DNA from: Actinomyces sp. oral taxon 897
GTDB taxonomy: Bacteria; Actinomycetota; Actinomycetes; Actinomycetales; Actinomycetaceae
Direction: 5' to 3'
Assembly (NCBI RefSeq): GCF_002999235.1
Contig: NZ_CP027236.1
Span: 1,364,001-1,428,000, forward strand
DNA length: 64,000 bases
The notes below the pieces were generated by a model. The model had not been told where the DNA came from and did no database searches. It was given only the letters and a program-made list of their open reading frames with translations. A program made the translations under genes and the position numbers. This document shows positions 39,304 through 47,093 of this stretch, piece by piece. The stretch's first letter is position 1, and each line of letters starts with the position of its first letter.

Positions 39304-40341
39304 ATGACAACGACCCGTCGCTCCGCCCTGTCCCTGGTCGGCACGGTCGCCGTGACCACGGTCCTGACCGCCTGCTCCGGGTCCGGCAGCAGCTCGCCCA
39401 CCCCCACGTCCCCAGCCACCGGTTCGTCCCCCACCTCCGGCGGCCCCCTCTCCTCCGTGCCCACAGGCTTCGCCCCGGGCACCGGGTCGGGGGCGGAGGA
39501 CGACGTCTTCCCCCGGGTCGTCAACCACCTGCGGGGGTCGACCACGATCACTGCCGCACCCACCAGGGTCGTGGTCATCGCCCCCGGCCTGCTGGACGCG
39601 GTCCTGACCCTGGGCACCGTGCCGGTGGGCGCGGCCGCCGACGGGGCCGAGACCGTCCCCGAGTACCTGGCCAGCGCCTTTGACGCCCAGGCGGACCAGC
39701 TGGGCGCCGTCACCAACCTGGCCGGCACTATCCGGCCCAGCCTCCAGGCCGTCATCGACCTGCGCCCCGACCTGGTCCTCATGAGCGCGGACGCCCAGGA
39801 CGCCAACTCCCTCTACCGGGAGATGTCCGAGGTCGCCGCCACCGTCGCCGTCCAGGGCACCGACCGGTCCTGGAAGCAGGACCTCCTGCTGGTGGCCGAC
39901 GCGCTGGGCAGGACCCAGTCCGCCCAGACCTGGCTGGAGACCTACCACGCCGACACCAGGGCGGCCAGCCAGGCCCCCGGCTCCCCCACCGTCTCCCTGC
40001 TGAGCCTGGTCAACGGGCACCTGCACGTCTTCGGCCCCGCCTCGCTGGCCGGGTCGGTCCTGGCGGACATGGGCGTGGCCCGCCCCGGCCCCCAGGCCTT
40101 CACCGACACCACCTCCCAGGAGCTCACCCCAACGGACCTGGGCCAGACCGACGCCGACTGGATCTTCTACGCCGTCCGCGGCGGGCGCGCCAATGAGCTC
40201 ACCGGCATGCAGGGGTGGTCGTCCCTGGGCGCGGTCAGCGCGAACCGGGCCGTCCAGGTCCAGGAGGACCCCTTCTTCCTCAACCCGGGCCCGACGGCGG
40301 CACGGGTGGTCCTGGACCAGGTCTCCTCCAGTCTCCGGTGA
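39304..40341 (+). CDS. Fe3+-siderophore-type ABC transporter binding lipoprotein
   Basis: The 345-residue lipoprotein has a signal with two arginines (TTRRSALSLVGTVAVTT) and a lipobox ending LTAC at about residue 23, then a Ser/Pro/Thr linker. The mature part resembles FecB/BtuF-type periplasmic binding proteins (APTRVVVIAPGLLDAVLTLG, IDLRPDLVLMS, FGPASLAGSVLADMGVARPG). It would capture iron-siderophore or a similar ligand. No permease or ATPase gene is adjacent, so the partner must be encoded elsewhere. Confidence 0.85.
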   Translation: MTTTRRSALSLVGTVAVTTVLTACSGSGSSSPTPTSPATGSSPTSGGPLSSVPTGFAPGTGSGAEDDVFPRVVNHLRGSTTITAAPTRVVVIAPGLLDAVLTLGTVPVGAAADGAETVPEYLASAFDAQADQLGAVTNLAGTIRPSLQAVIDLRPDLVLMSADAQDANSLYREMSEVAATVAVQGTDRSWKQDLLLVADALGRTQSAQTWLETYHADTRAASQAPGSPTVSLLSLVNGHLHVFGPASLAGSVLADMGVARPGPQAFTDTTSQELTPTDLGQTDADWIFYAVRGGRANELTGMQGWSSLGAVSANRAVQVQEDPFFLNPGPTAARVVLDQVSSSLR

Positions 40342-40363
40342 GGCCCGCCCCGCCCCGGCGTCC

Positions 40364-40500
40364 GCACCCACCAGCGGCGGGAAGGGGCACCCCTAGGTCC
40401 TCGCGAGCGCGCCCAGGGGGGTCTGCACCCCACCGGCGGCGGGAAGGGGGCCAAGGCCCCGGTGGCGACCAGGGCCACCAGCTGCACCCCACCGGCGGCG
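40364..40500. repeat. Spaced GCACCCCACCGGCGGCGGG repeats
   Basis: Three copies of GCACCCCACCGGCGGCGGG (first copy with two changes) start at 40364, 40425 and 40484, spaced 61 and 59 bases, in the gap before the aminopeptidase gene. Confidence 0.7.
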
Positions 40501-40526
40501 GGCGGGGGACGTGGGAGAATAGGCCC

Positions 40527-42101
40527 ATGACCGACAAGCCCTCTCCCAGCACCGCCTCCGGCACCGACACCAGCCAGTCCCTGGCCCAGCGGGGCAGCAA
40601 CCGCTCCGCCCAGCCCGCCAACCAGGCCTTCCGGGACTTCATCGGCTCCGGCTGGGGGCCGCGGCCCGAGGGCCTGCCGCCCCTGTCCCAGGCCGCCCCC
40701 TGGGCTGCCCGGCGTCGAGCGGCCCTGGGGGCCCTCTTCCCCGGTGAGCGCCTGGTCCTGCCCGCCGGGACGCTCAAGGTGCGCAACAACGACTGCGACT
40801 ACCGCTTCCGCCCCCACAGCGCCTTCGCGCACCTGGCCGGCACGGGGACGGACTTCGAGCCCGACGCGGTCCTGGTCCTGGAGCCGCTGACCGCACCGGG
40901 CACCCCGGTGCCGCCGGACACGCCCTCCCACGAGGCGGTCCTCTACTTCCGCCCCCGGGCGTCGCGCTCCAGTGAGGAGTTCTACGCCGACCCCCGCTAC
41001 GGGGAGCTGTGGGTGGGGGTACGCCCCTCCGTGGAGGAGGTGGAGGCCTCCACCGGCATCCGCTGCGCCCACGTCGACACCCTGCCCGACGCCCTGGCCA
41101 AGGACGCCGGGGCCGACGGCGTCCAGCTGCGTGTCATCGCCGAGGCCGACGAGAACGTCACCGCCCTGGTGAACACCACCCGGCAGGCGGCGGGCCTGGC
41201 CACCGACCAGGCCGCCACCGAGGCCGACGCCCGCCTGGCGGAGGCCGCCAGCGAGCTGCGCCTGGTCAAGGACGCCTGGGAGGTGGAGCAGCTGCGCCAC
41301 GCCGTGGAGGTCACCAAGGCCGGTTTTGACGACCTCATCCGCTCCATCCCGCGCGCCGTGGCCCACTGGCGCGGCGAGCGCGTCCTGGAGGGCGCCTTCG
41401 GGGCGGTGGCCCGCCAGGAGGGCAACGGGCTGGGCTACGACACCATTGCGGCCGCCGGGGACCACGCCAACACCCTGCACTGGATCGTCAACGACGGCCA
41501 GGTCCGCCCCGGCGAGATGGTGCTCGTGGACGCCGGCGCCGAGGTCGACTCCCTCTACACCGCCGACGTCACCCGCACCATCCCGGTGGACGGGCGCTTC
41601 ACCGCTCCCCAGCGGCGGGTCTACGAGGCGGTCCTGGAGGCCGCCGACGCGGCCTTTGAGCGGGCCGGGCACAGCGGGACCCGCTTCCGCGACCTGCACG
41701 CCGCCGCCATGGAGGTCCTGGCCCGGCACCTGTACGACTGGGGCCTGCTGCCCGAGGGGGTGACCGCGCAGGACACCCTGGCCCCCGAGGGCCAGTACCA
41801 CCGCCGCTGGATGGTCCACGGCACCAGCCACCACCTGGGTCTGGACGTGCACGACTGCGCCCAGGCGCGCCGGGAGATGTACGTGGACGCGCTGCTGGAG
41901 CCGGGGATGTGCTTCACCATTGAGCCGGGCCTGTACTTCCGCGCCGACGACCTGCGCGTGCCCGCCGAGCTGCGCGGTATGGCGGTACGGATCGAGGACG
42001 ACGTCGTGGTCAACGAGGACGGCTCGGTGGAGCGCCTGACCGCGGGCATCCCCCGCACGGCCGACGACGTCGAGGCCTGGGTGAGCGGGCTGCTGTCCTA
42101 G
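40527..42101 (+). CDS. pepP: Xaa-Pro aminopeptidase (aminopeptidase P)
   Basis: This metallopeptidase removes an N-terminal residue next to proline. The 524-residue protein has the AMP_N-like domain (residues 55-200) and a pita-bread catalytic domain with the five metal ligands: D in VLVDAGAEVDS, D in YTADVTRTIPV, H in HGTSHHLGLDVHD, E in FTIEPGLYF and E in AVRIEDDVVV. The first 40 residues are Ser/Thr-rich. ATG 40527 is the only good start near the domain. It stands alone on its strand. Confidence 0.93.
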   Translation: MTDKPSPSTASGTDTSQSLAQRGSNRSAQPANQAFRDFIGSGWGPRPEGLPPLSQAAPWAARRRAALGALFPGERLVLPAGTLKVRNNDCDYRFRPHSAFAHLAGTGTDFEPDAVLVLEPLTAPGTPVPPDTPSHEAVLYFRPRASRSSEEFYADPRYGELWVGVRPSVEEVEASTGIRCAHVDTLPDALAKDAGADGVQLRVIAEADENVTALVNTTRQAAGLATDQAATEADARLAEAASELRLVKDAWEVEQLRHAVEVTKAGFDDLIRSIPRAVAHWRGERVLEGAFGAVARQEGNGLGYDTIAAAGDHANTLHWIVNDGQVRPGEMVLVDAGAEVDSLYTADVTRTIPVDGRFTAPQRRVYEAVLEAADAAFERAGHSGTRFRDLHAAAMEVLARHLYDWGLLPEGVTAQDTLAPEGQYHRRWMVHGTSHHLGLDVHDCAQARREMYVDALLEPGMCFTIEPGLYFRADDLRVPAELRGMAVRIEDDVVVNEDGSVERLTAGIPRTADDVEAWVSGLLS

Positions 42102-42323
42102 GCCCTGCCGCGGGGCCGCCCCCTGACCGGGTGCTGTCTCATGCTGGCCCCCGGCCTAGGCCCCACCGCGGGGCCGCCCCCGCCACAGGGGCGGCCTCCC
42201 GCCCACGGCCTCCCGTCCACGGCCGCCCCGCGCCGGGCCCGGGAGAGCCGCAGCCCGCGCCCCCAAAGGCCGGTGGCACTGGCCGCGCCGTCACGGACGA
42301 CGCGCCCGCAAGGGCCTGCGCCC

Positions 42324-42986
42324 TCAGCGGCCCTTGCGGCCAGCGGGGCCGTGGCCGGTAGCGGGCCCGGGCTCCCTGAGCTCGGTGCCGTCGTCGAAGA
42401 TCACCCTCATGGTCCCGTCCGCGGGCACGCACCGCAGGACGCCGTCGTCGCAGAGCCTGTTCACGAAGGTCCTCCTGGGCCCCTCCAGGGGCAGGTCCAC
42501 CTGGGCGATGGAGCGGATCCCGTTGGGGTGCGTGAGGTCGGCGGGACGCGGATCCACTGAGAAGTGCGTCATAAAGAAGGGCAGGTCCAGGTCCGCGGGG
42601 AAGAACGCCCGGTAGCGCAGGTGCCTGCCGTGGGGGTCGACCCGGGTGGGGGACACCAGCAGCCCGCGCCCACGCAGCCGGGCGACGACGGCGTCGAGCT
42701 CCTTGTCCGTCCCCTCCAGGCACAGGCCGCACAGGCCCTGGGGGCCACGCTCCCAGGCGTTGAAGCGTCGGGCCGGGTTGGCGGGGAGGGCCGCCAGCGC
42801 CCGCAGGACGGGGCGCGGCATGCCCGTACGCACCAGGAGCTCCAGGTAGGGGCCCTGGGAGAAGTAGACCAGGGCGTTCTTCGGCCTGCGCACGGCCCCG
42901 TACTCCACGACGAAGCCCCGGGAGCGGAAGTCCGCCACGGCGGCGTCGAGATCCCTGACCTTGTACACGACGTGTCCTGTCTGCAT
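42324..42986 (-). CDS. VOC/glyoxalase-like protein
   Basis: The 220-residue protein has the start of a vicinal-oxygen-chelate fold (GHVVYKVRDLDAAVADFRSR) and a second half resembling the glyoxalase-like domain of uncharacterised enzymes (HPNGIRSIAQVDLP). Candidate metal ligands are H5 and E49 (YLELL). The activity is unknown. ATG 42986 lies 6 bases after TACAGT (42993-42998). Confidence 0.78.
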   Translation of the reverse strand: MQTGHVVYKVRDLDAAVADFRSRGFVVEYGAVRRPKNALVYFSQGPYLELLVRTGMPRPVLRALAALPANPARRFNAWERGPQGLCGLCLEGTDKELDAVVARLRGRGLLVSPTRVDPHGRHLRYRAFFPADLDLPFFMTHFSVDPRPADLTHPNGIRSIAQVDLPLEGPRRTFVNRLCDDGVLRCVPADGTMRVIFDDGTELREPGPATGHGPAGRKGR

Positions 42987-42992
42987 GGGCCC

Positions 42993-42998
42993 ACTGTA
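42993..42998 (-). promoter_or_regulatory. Leaderless promoter -10 box of the VOC gene
   Basis: Minus-strand TACAGT, then GGGCCC, then ATG. Confidence 0.5.
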
Positions 42999-43105
42999 GG
43001 CCGACCGGGGCAGAGCACGCAGGATCCGACGGCGGTCAGCCGCCAGGGCCGGGCAGGCCGGGCGCGCCCGCGTTAAGGGTCCTGTTTCGTGTCGGACCCG
43101 GTCGG

Positions 43106-43111
43106 TAGTCT
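43106..43111 (+). promoter_or_regulatory. Leaderless promoter of the five-gene SWIM-MoxR operon
   Basis: TAGTCT, then CGAGCC, then ATG 43118. It is the only promoter-like site seen for the operon; all later genes overlap. Confidence 0.5.
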
Positions 43112-43117
43112 CGAGCC

Positions 43118-44494
43118 ATGAACACCCCGACGGATGCCCCCTGGAGCGCTGAGCAGGTCACGGCGCTCGCGCCGGACGCCCAGGTCTCCAAGGCGGGGCT
43201 CAAGCTGGCCGCCCCGGGGACCTGGTCGAGGCCGGGGACCGACGGCACCCTGCTGTGGGGCGCCGCCAGGGGCTCGGGGAAGAACCCCTACAAGGTCTGC
43301 GTGGACCTGACGGGCCCGGCCTTCACCTGCTCCTGCCCCAGCCGCAAGATCCCCTGCAAGCACACTATCGGCCTGCTGCACCTGTGGTCGCAGGGGCAGG
43401 TCCCCTCTGGCGAGCCGTCCGACTACGCCGCCGACTGGGCGCAGGCCCGTCGTAAGCGCGCCGAGCGCAAAGCTGCGCGCGCCGCCAGCACCGCCCCCGA
43501 CGCCGACCCGGCCACCGCCGCCAAGCGCGCCAAGGCCGCCCGGGCCCGCGCCGCCCGCCGCGAGCAGCGCATCACCGACGGCCTGGCCAACCTCGACCGC
43601 TGGATCCTCGACCAGATCGACCAGGGCCTGGTCACGACCAGCGAGAGCCGGAGCACGGCCCTGCGCCGCCTGGCCGCCCGCATGGTCGACGCCCAGGCGC
43701 CCGGGATCGCCACCCGCCTGGGCGAGCTCGCCGACCTGGACGACGAGAGCCCCGACTGGCTGCGCGCACTGGCCTCCGAGCTGGGCACCATCCACCTGCT
43801 CGTGCGCGCCTGGGCCGGGCGCGAGCACCTGCCCGCCGACCTGGTGGCCTGCGCGCGCCGTGAGATCGGCCTGAGCGTCCCCTCCGAGGAGGTCCTGGCC
43901 GCCCCCGGCGTCGAGGACCGGTGGGCGGTGATGGGCACCCGCGACCGCGAGGAGGGCCGCGTCACGGCCCGCGACTTCTGGCTGTGCGGCACGAGCACGG
44001 GACGCTGGGGGCGCATCATCGCCTACGCCCGCGAGGCGGAGGAGCTGCCCACCACCTTCAGCCCGGGCACGCTGGTCCGGGCCCGCCTGCACTTCCACCC
44101 CGGGCCCGGGCTGCGGGCGCTGTCCCGGCCCGAGCAGCCCGCCGCCGAGCCGGTCGCCGGCTGGGACCCCGGGGCGCTGAGCGTCGCCGGCGCCCGCGAG
44201 GCCTGGCGCGACGCCCTGGCCGCCGACCCGTGGGCGGACGTCCGGCCCCTCCTCGTCGCCGGCCGCCTGGCCGCCGATGCCGAGGGGCACCTGGCCCTGA
44301 GCCCGCGGAAGGAGAACGGAGACGGGCAGGGGCCGGACCGGGGGGATGCCGCCCTGCCGCTGCTGCGGATCGGCGCCCACCGGGACCTGACCCTGAGCGC
44401 CGTCTGCGACGACGTCGTGGTCGCGGGCCTGATCTGCCCGCAGGGCCTGTGGCCCCTGAGCCTGCTGACCGAGGGGACGGTGGTGCCGCTGTGA
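43118..44494 (+). CDS. SWIM zinc-finger protein (operon gene 1)
   Basis: The 458-residue protein has a SWIM zinc finger near residues 69-82, FTCSCPSRKIPCKHTIGL, which fits CxCx(n)CxH. An Ala/Arg/Lys-rich helical linker (108-150) and an alpha-helical remainder follow. SWIM domains bind DNA or protein. Composition and neighbourhood match YehQ of the uncharacterised E. coli yeh cluster. It is the first gene of a five-gene unit and its stop overlaps the next start (GTGA). Confidence 0.85.
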   Translation: MNTPTDAPWSAEQVTALAPDAQVSKAGLKLAAPGTWSRPGTDGTLLWGAARGSGKNPYKVCVDLTGPAFTCSCPSRKIPCKHTIGLLHLWSQGQVPSGEPSDYAADWAQARRKRAERKAARAASTAPDADPATAAKRAKAARARAARREQRITDGLANLDRWILDQIDQGLVTTSESRSTALRRLAARMVDAQAPGIATRLGELADLDDESPDWLRALASELGTIHLLVRAWAGREHLPADLVACARREIGLSVPSEEVLAAPGVEDRWAVMGTRDREEGRVTARDFWLCGTSTGRWGRIIAYAREAEELPTTFSPGTLVRARLHFHPGPGLRALSRPEQPAAEPVAGWDPGALSVAGAREAWRDALAADPWADVRPLLVAGRLAADAEGHLALSPRKENGDGQGPDRGDAALPLLRIGAHRDLTLSAVCDDVVVAGLICPQGLWPLSLLTEGTVVPL

Positions 44495-45987
44495 GCGGAT
44501 TCGACGACGTCGTGCGCGCCGCCGCCCTCGGCGCGCGCAACCGGCCACTGGCGGCGGCCTCGCTCAGCGCCCCCGTCGCCGCGACGCTCAGCGGGGCCGA
44601 CGGCGCCGAGCGCGTGCTCGAGGCGGCCGCCGCCCACGCCGCGGCCGCTCGCACCTCCATCCCCGTCGCGTCCGCGACCGCCCTGAACCTGCCCGCGCGT
44701 CTGACCCCGGTCATCGACCCCGGCCTGGCCGACGTCCTGACCCGCATCATGGCCCTGGACCACCCGCAGGACGAGCTCATCGTGCGGGTCCTGCGCCTCG
44801 TGCGGCGCCGGGGCCTGCGCCTGCCGCCGATGCTCCTGAACCGGGCGGCGAGCGCGCTGAGCGGCGACGACCGGGAGGAGGTCGTGGCGGTCATGGACGA
44901 GCGGGACCGCGCCGTCTTCGCCCTGGACGAGCGCTGGGCCGCCCGCATCCGGCGATTCGCGCAGCGGGACGCCCCGCCCGACCCCGCCCGGTGGGAGGAC
45001 GGCGACGCCCAGGAGCGCGCCGATCACCTCGCCCGCCTGCGCCGCACCGACCCCGACGCCGCCCGCGCCCTCCTGGCCGACGGCGCCTGGCTCAAGGCGA
45101 GGGCGCCCGAGCGCGAGCAGATCCTCGACGCCCTGGCCATCGGGCTGGGCCCGGCCGACGAGCAGATCCTGGAGGAGCGCCTGGACGACCGCGCCGAGGC
45201 CGTGCGAGGCCGGGCCGCCGAGCTCCTGAGCCGCCTGCCCTCCTCCGCCCTCATCGCCCGCGCCGAGGCCCTGGCCGAGCGGCACGTCGTCGTCACCCGG
45301 CGCGCCCTGCGGGCCCCGGCGGTCGAGCTGCACGACATCGAGATGACCGACGCCCTGGCCCGCGACCGCTACCCCGCCAAGGCCCACCGGACCTCCGCCT
45401 CGCTGGCGCGCCTGGAGGAGGTGATCGCCCGCATCCCCACCTGGCGGTGGCCGGACCTCGTGGGGATCTCCGCCGCCGAGCTGGCGAGGGCGCGGACCCG
45501 CTGCGACGGGCAGAAGGTGGAACTGCTCGTCCCACTGGTCCGGGCCGCCACCACCTGGCGCGACGGCGAGCTCGCCGCCGCCCTCGCGGACCTCAACTCT
45601 TCCCCCGCCCCCGCCGGCCTGTTCGGCCTGCTCGACGAGCCGCGCCGCGAGGCCCTCCTGCACCGGCTCATCGCCGCCAAGCGCTACAGCGCCGTCGTCA
45701 CCTGCACCCTCAGCTGGCCGTCCGAGCTCACCGCGGAGCAGTCCCGGATCTTCGCCCGCTCCCTGATCGCCGTGACCAGGCCGGGCTCGTACATCTCCGA
45801 CTCCCGGTGGTGGGGCGTGCTGCCGGCGCGCTGCGCGCCCGAAGCCCTCGACGAGGTCCTCGACATTCTTCGGGGCGCCCCGCCCGACACCCTGAGCGAC
45901 CTGCGCGCGCAGACCGTCATCACCGCCCTCGAGTTGCGCCGCGAGCTGCTCGAGCTGACCGACCGGACCGACCAGGAGGCATCGTGA
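44491..45987 (+). CDS. DUF5691 protein (operon gene 2)
   Basis: The 498-residue alpha-helical protein resembles DUF5691, a family found with SWIM, MoxR and VWA genes. The helical repeats (ADEQILEERLDDRAEAVRGR, AAELLSRLP) look like a HEAT-type scaffold, which would suit an adaptor between ATPase and target. No catalytic motif is seen. GTG 44491 overlaps the SWIM gene stop and its own stop overlaps the ATPase start. Confidence 0.78.
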   Translation: MSGFDDVVRAAALGARNRPLAAASLSAPVAATLSGADGAERVLEAAAAHAAAARTSIPVASATALNLPARLTPVIDPGLADVLTRIMALDHPQDELIVRVLRLVRRRGLRLPPMLLNRAASALSGDDREEVVAVMDERDRAVFALDERWAARIRRFAQRDAPPDPARWEDGDAQERADHLARLRRTDPDAARALLADGAWLKARAPEREQILDALAIGLGPADEQILEERLDDRAEAVRGRAAELLSRLPSSALIARAEALAERHVVVTRRALRAPAVELHDIEMTDALARDRYPAKAHRTSASLARLEEVIARIPTWRWPDLVGISAAELARARTRCDGQKVELLVPLVRAATTWRDGELAAALADLNSSPAPAGLFGLLDEPRREALLHRLIAAKRYSAVVTCTLSWPSELTAEQSRIFARSLIAVTRPGSYISDSRWWGVLPARCAPEALDEVLDILRGAPPDTLSDLRAQTVITALELRRELLELTDRTDQEAS

Positions 45988-47093
45988 CCACCGCAGACAC
46001 CGCCGACGACACCACGGGGCTCCTGCGCCCCCACGCCGAGCAGCGCTACGCCGACGAGCTCGCCGCCCTAGAGCGCTGTGACGAGCGCACCCGACCCGCA
46101 AACTGGAGGCTCTCACCCTGGGCGGTGGTGACCTACCTCATGGGCGGCACCCTGGAGGACGGCACCGTCATCACCCCTAAGTACGTGGGGAGCCGCCGCC
46201 TCATGGAGATCGCGGTGGCCACCTTGGCCACCGACCGGGCGCTGCTGCTGCTCGGGGTGCCCGGCACGGCCAAGTCCTGGGTCAGCGAGCACCTGGCCGC
46301 CGCGGTCTGCGGCACCTCCACCCTGCTGGTGCAGGGCACGGCCGGCACCGCCGAGGAGGCCGTGCGCTACGGCTGGAACTACGCCCGGCTCCTGGCGCAG
46401 GGCCCCTCCCAGGAGGCCCTGGTCCCCTCCCCGGTCATGGAGGCCATGCGCTCGGGGCGCATCGCCCGCGTCGAGGAGCTCACCCGCATGCCCTCCGACG
46501 TCCAGGACGCTCTCATCACCGTGCTCAGCGAGAAGACGCTGCCCGTGCCCGAGCTGGGCGCGGAGGTCCAGGCCCGCGGCGGCTTCAACCTCATTGCCAC
46601 CGCCAACGACCGCGACCGCGGCGTCAACGACCTGTCCTCCGCGCTGCGCCGCCGCTTCAACACGGTGGTCCTGCCCCTGCCGGCCACCGCCGAGGAGGAG
46701 GTGCGGATCGTGGCCCGCCGGGTGGAGGACCTGGGCACGTCCCTCCGGCTGCCGCCCGCCCAGGGCGCCCTGGAGGAGATCCGCCGGGTGGTCACGGTCT
46801 TCCGCGAGCTGCGCCAGGGGGTGACGGAGGACGGCCTGACCAGCCTGAAGTCGCCGTCGGGCACCCTGTCCACGGCGGAGGCGATCTCCGTGGTCACCAA
46901 CGGGCTGGCCATGAGCGCGCACTTCGGCGACGGCGTCCTGCGCCCCGCGGACGTGGCCGCCGGGATCCTGGGCGCCGTGGTGAGCGACCCGGTGGCCGAC
47001 CGGGTGGTGTGGTCGGAGTATCTGGAGACCGTGGTGCGCGAGCGCCGCGACTGGGATGACTTCTACCGGGCCTGCCGCGAGGTGACGGCGTGA
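45984..47093 (+). CDS. MoxR-type AAA+ ATPase (operon gene 3)
   Basis: The 369-residue MoxR-family ATPase has Walker A GVPGTAKS (91-98), a Walker B region RIARVEELTRMP where glutamates replace the usual DE, sensor 1 in NLIATANDRDRG, and an arginine finger in SALRRRFNTVV. MoxR proteins remodel or activate partners, often with a VWA protein, as encoded two genes downstream. AGGAGG precedes GTG 45984, which overlaps the preceding stop. It corresponds to YehL in the E. coli cluster. Confidence 0.92.
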   Translation: MTTADTADDTTGLLRPHAEQRYADELAALERCDERTRPANWRLSPWAVVTYLMGGTLEDGTVITPKYVGSRRLMEIAVATLATDRALLLLGVPGTAKSWVSEHLAAAVCGTSTLLVQGTAGTAEEAVRYGWNYARLLAQGPSQEALVPSPVMEAMRSGRIARVEELTRMPSDVQDALITVLSEKTLPVPELGAEVQARGGFNLIATANDRDRGVNDLSSALRRRFNTVVLPLPATAEEEVRIVARRVEDLGTSLRLPPAQGALEEIRRVVTVFRELRQGVTEDGLTSLKSPSGTLSTAEAISVVTNGLAMSAHFGDGVLRPADVAAGILGAVVSDPVADRVVWSEYLETVVRERRDWDDFYRACREVTA

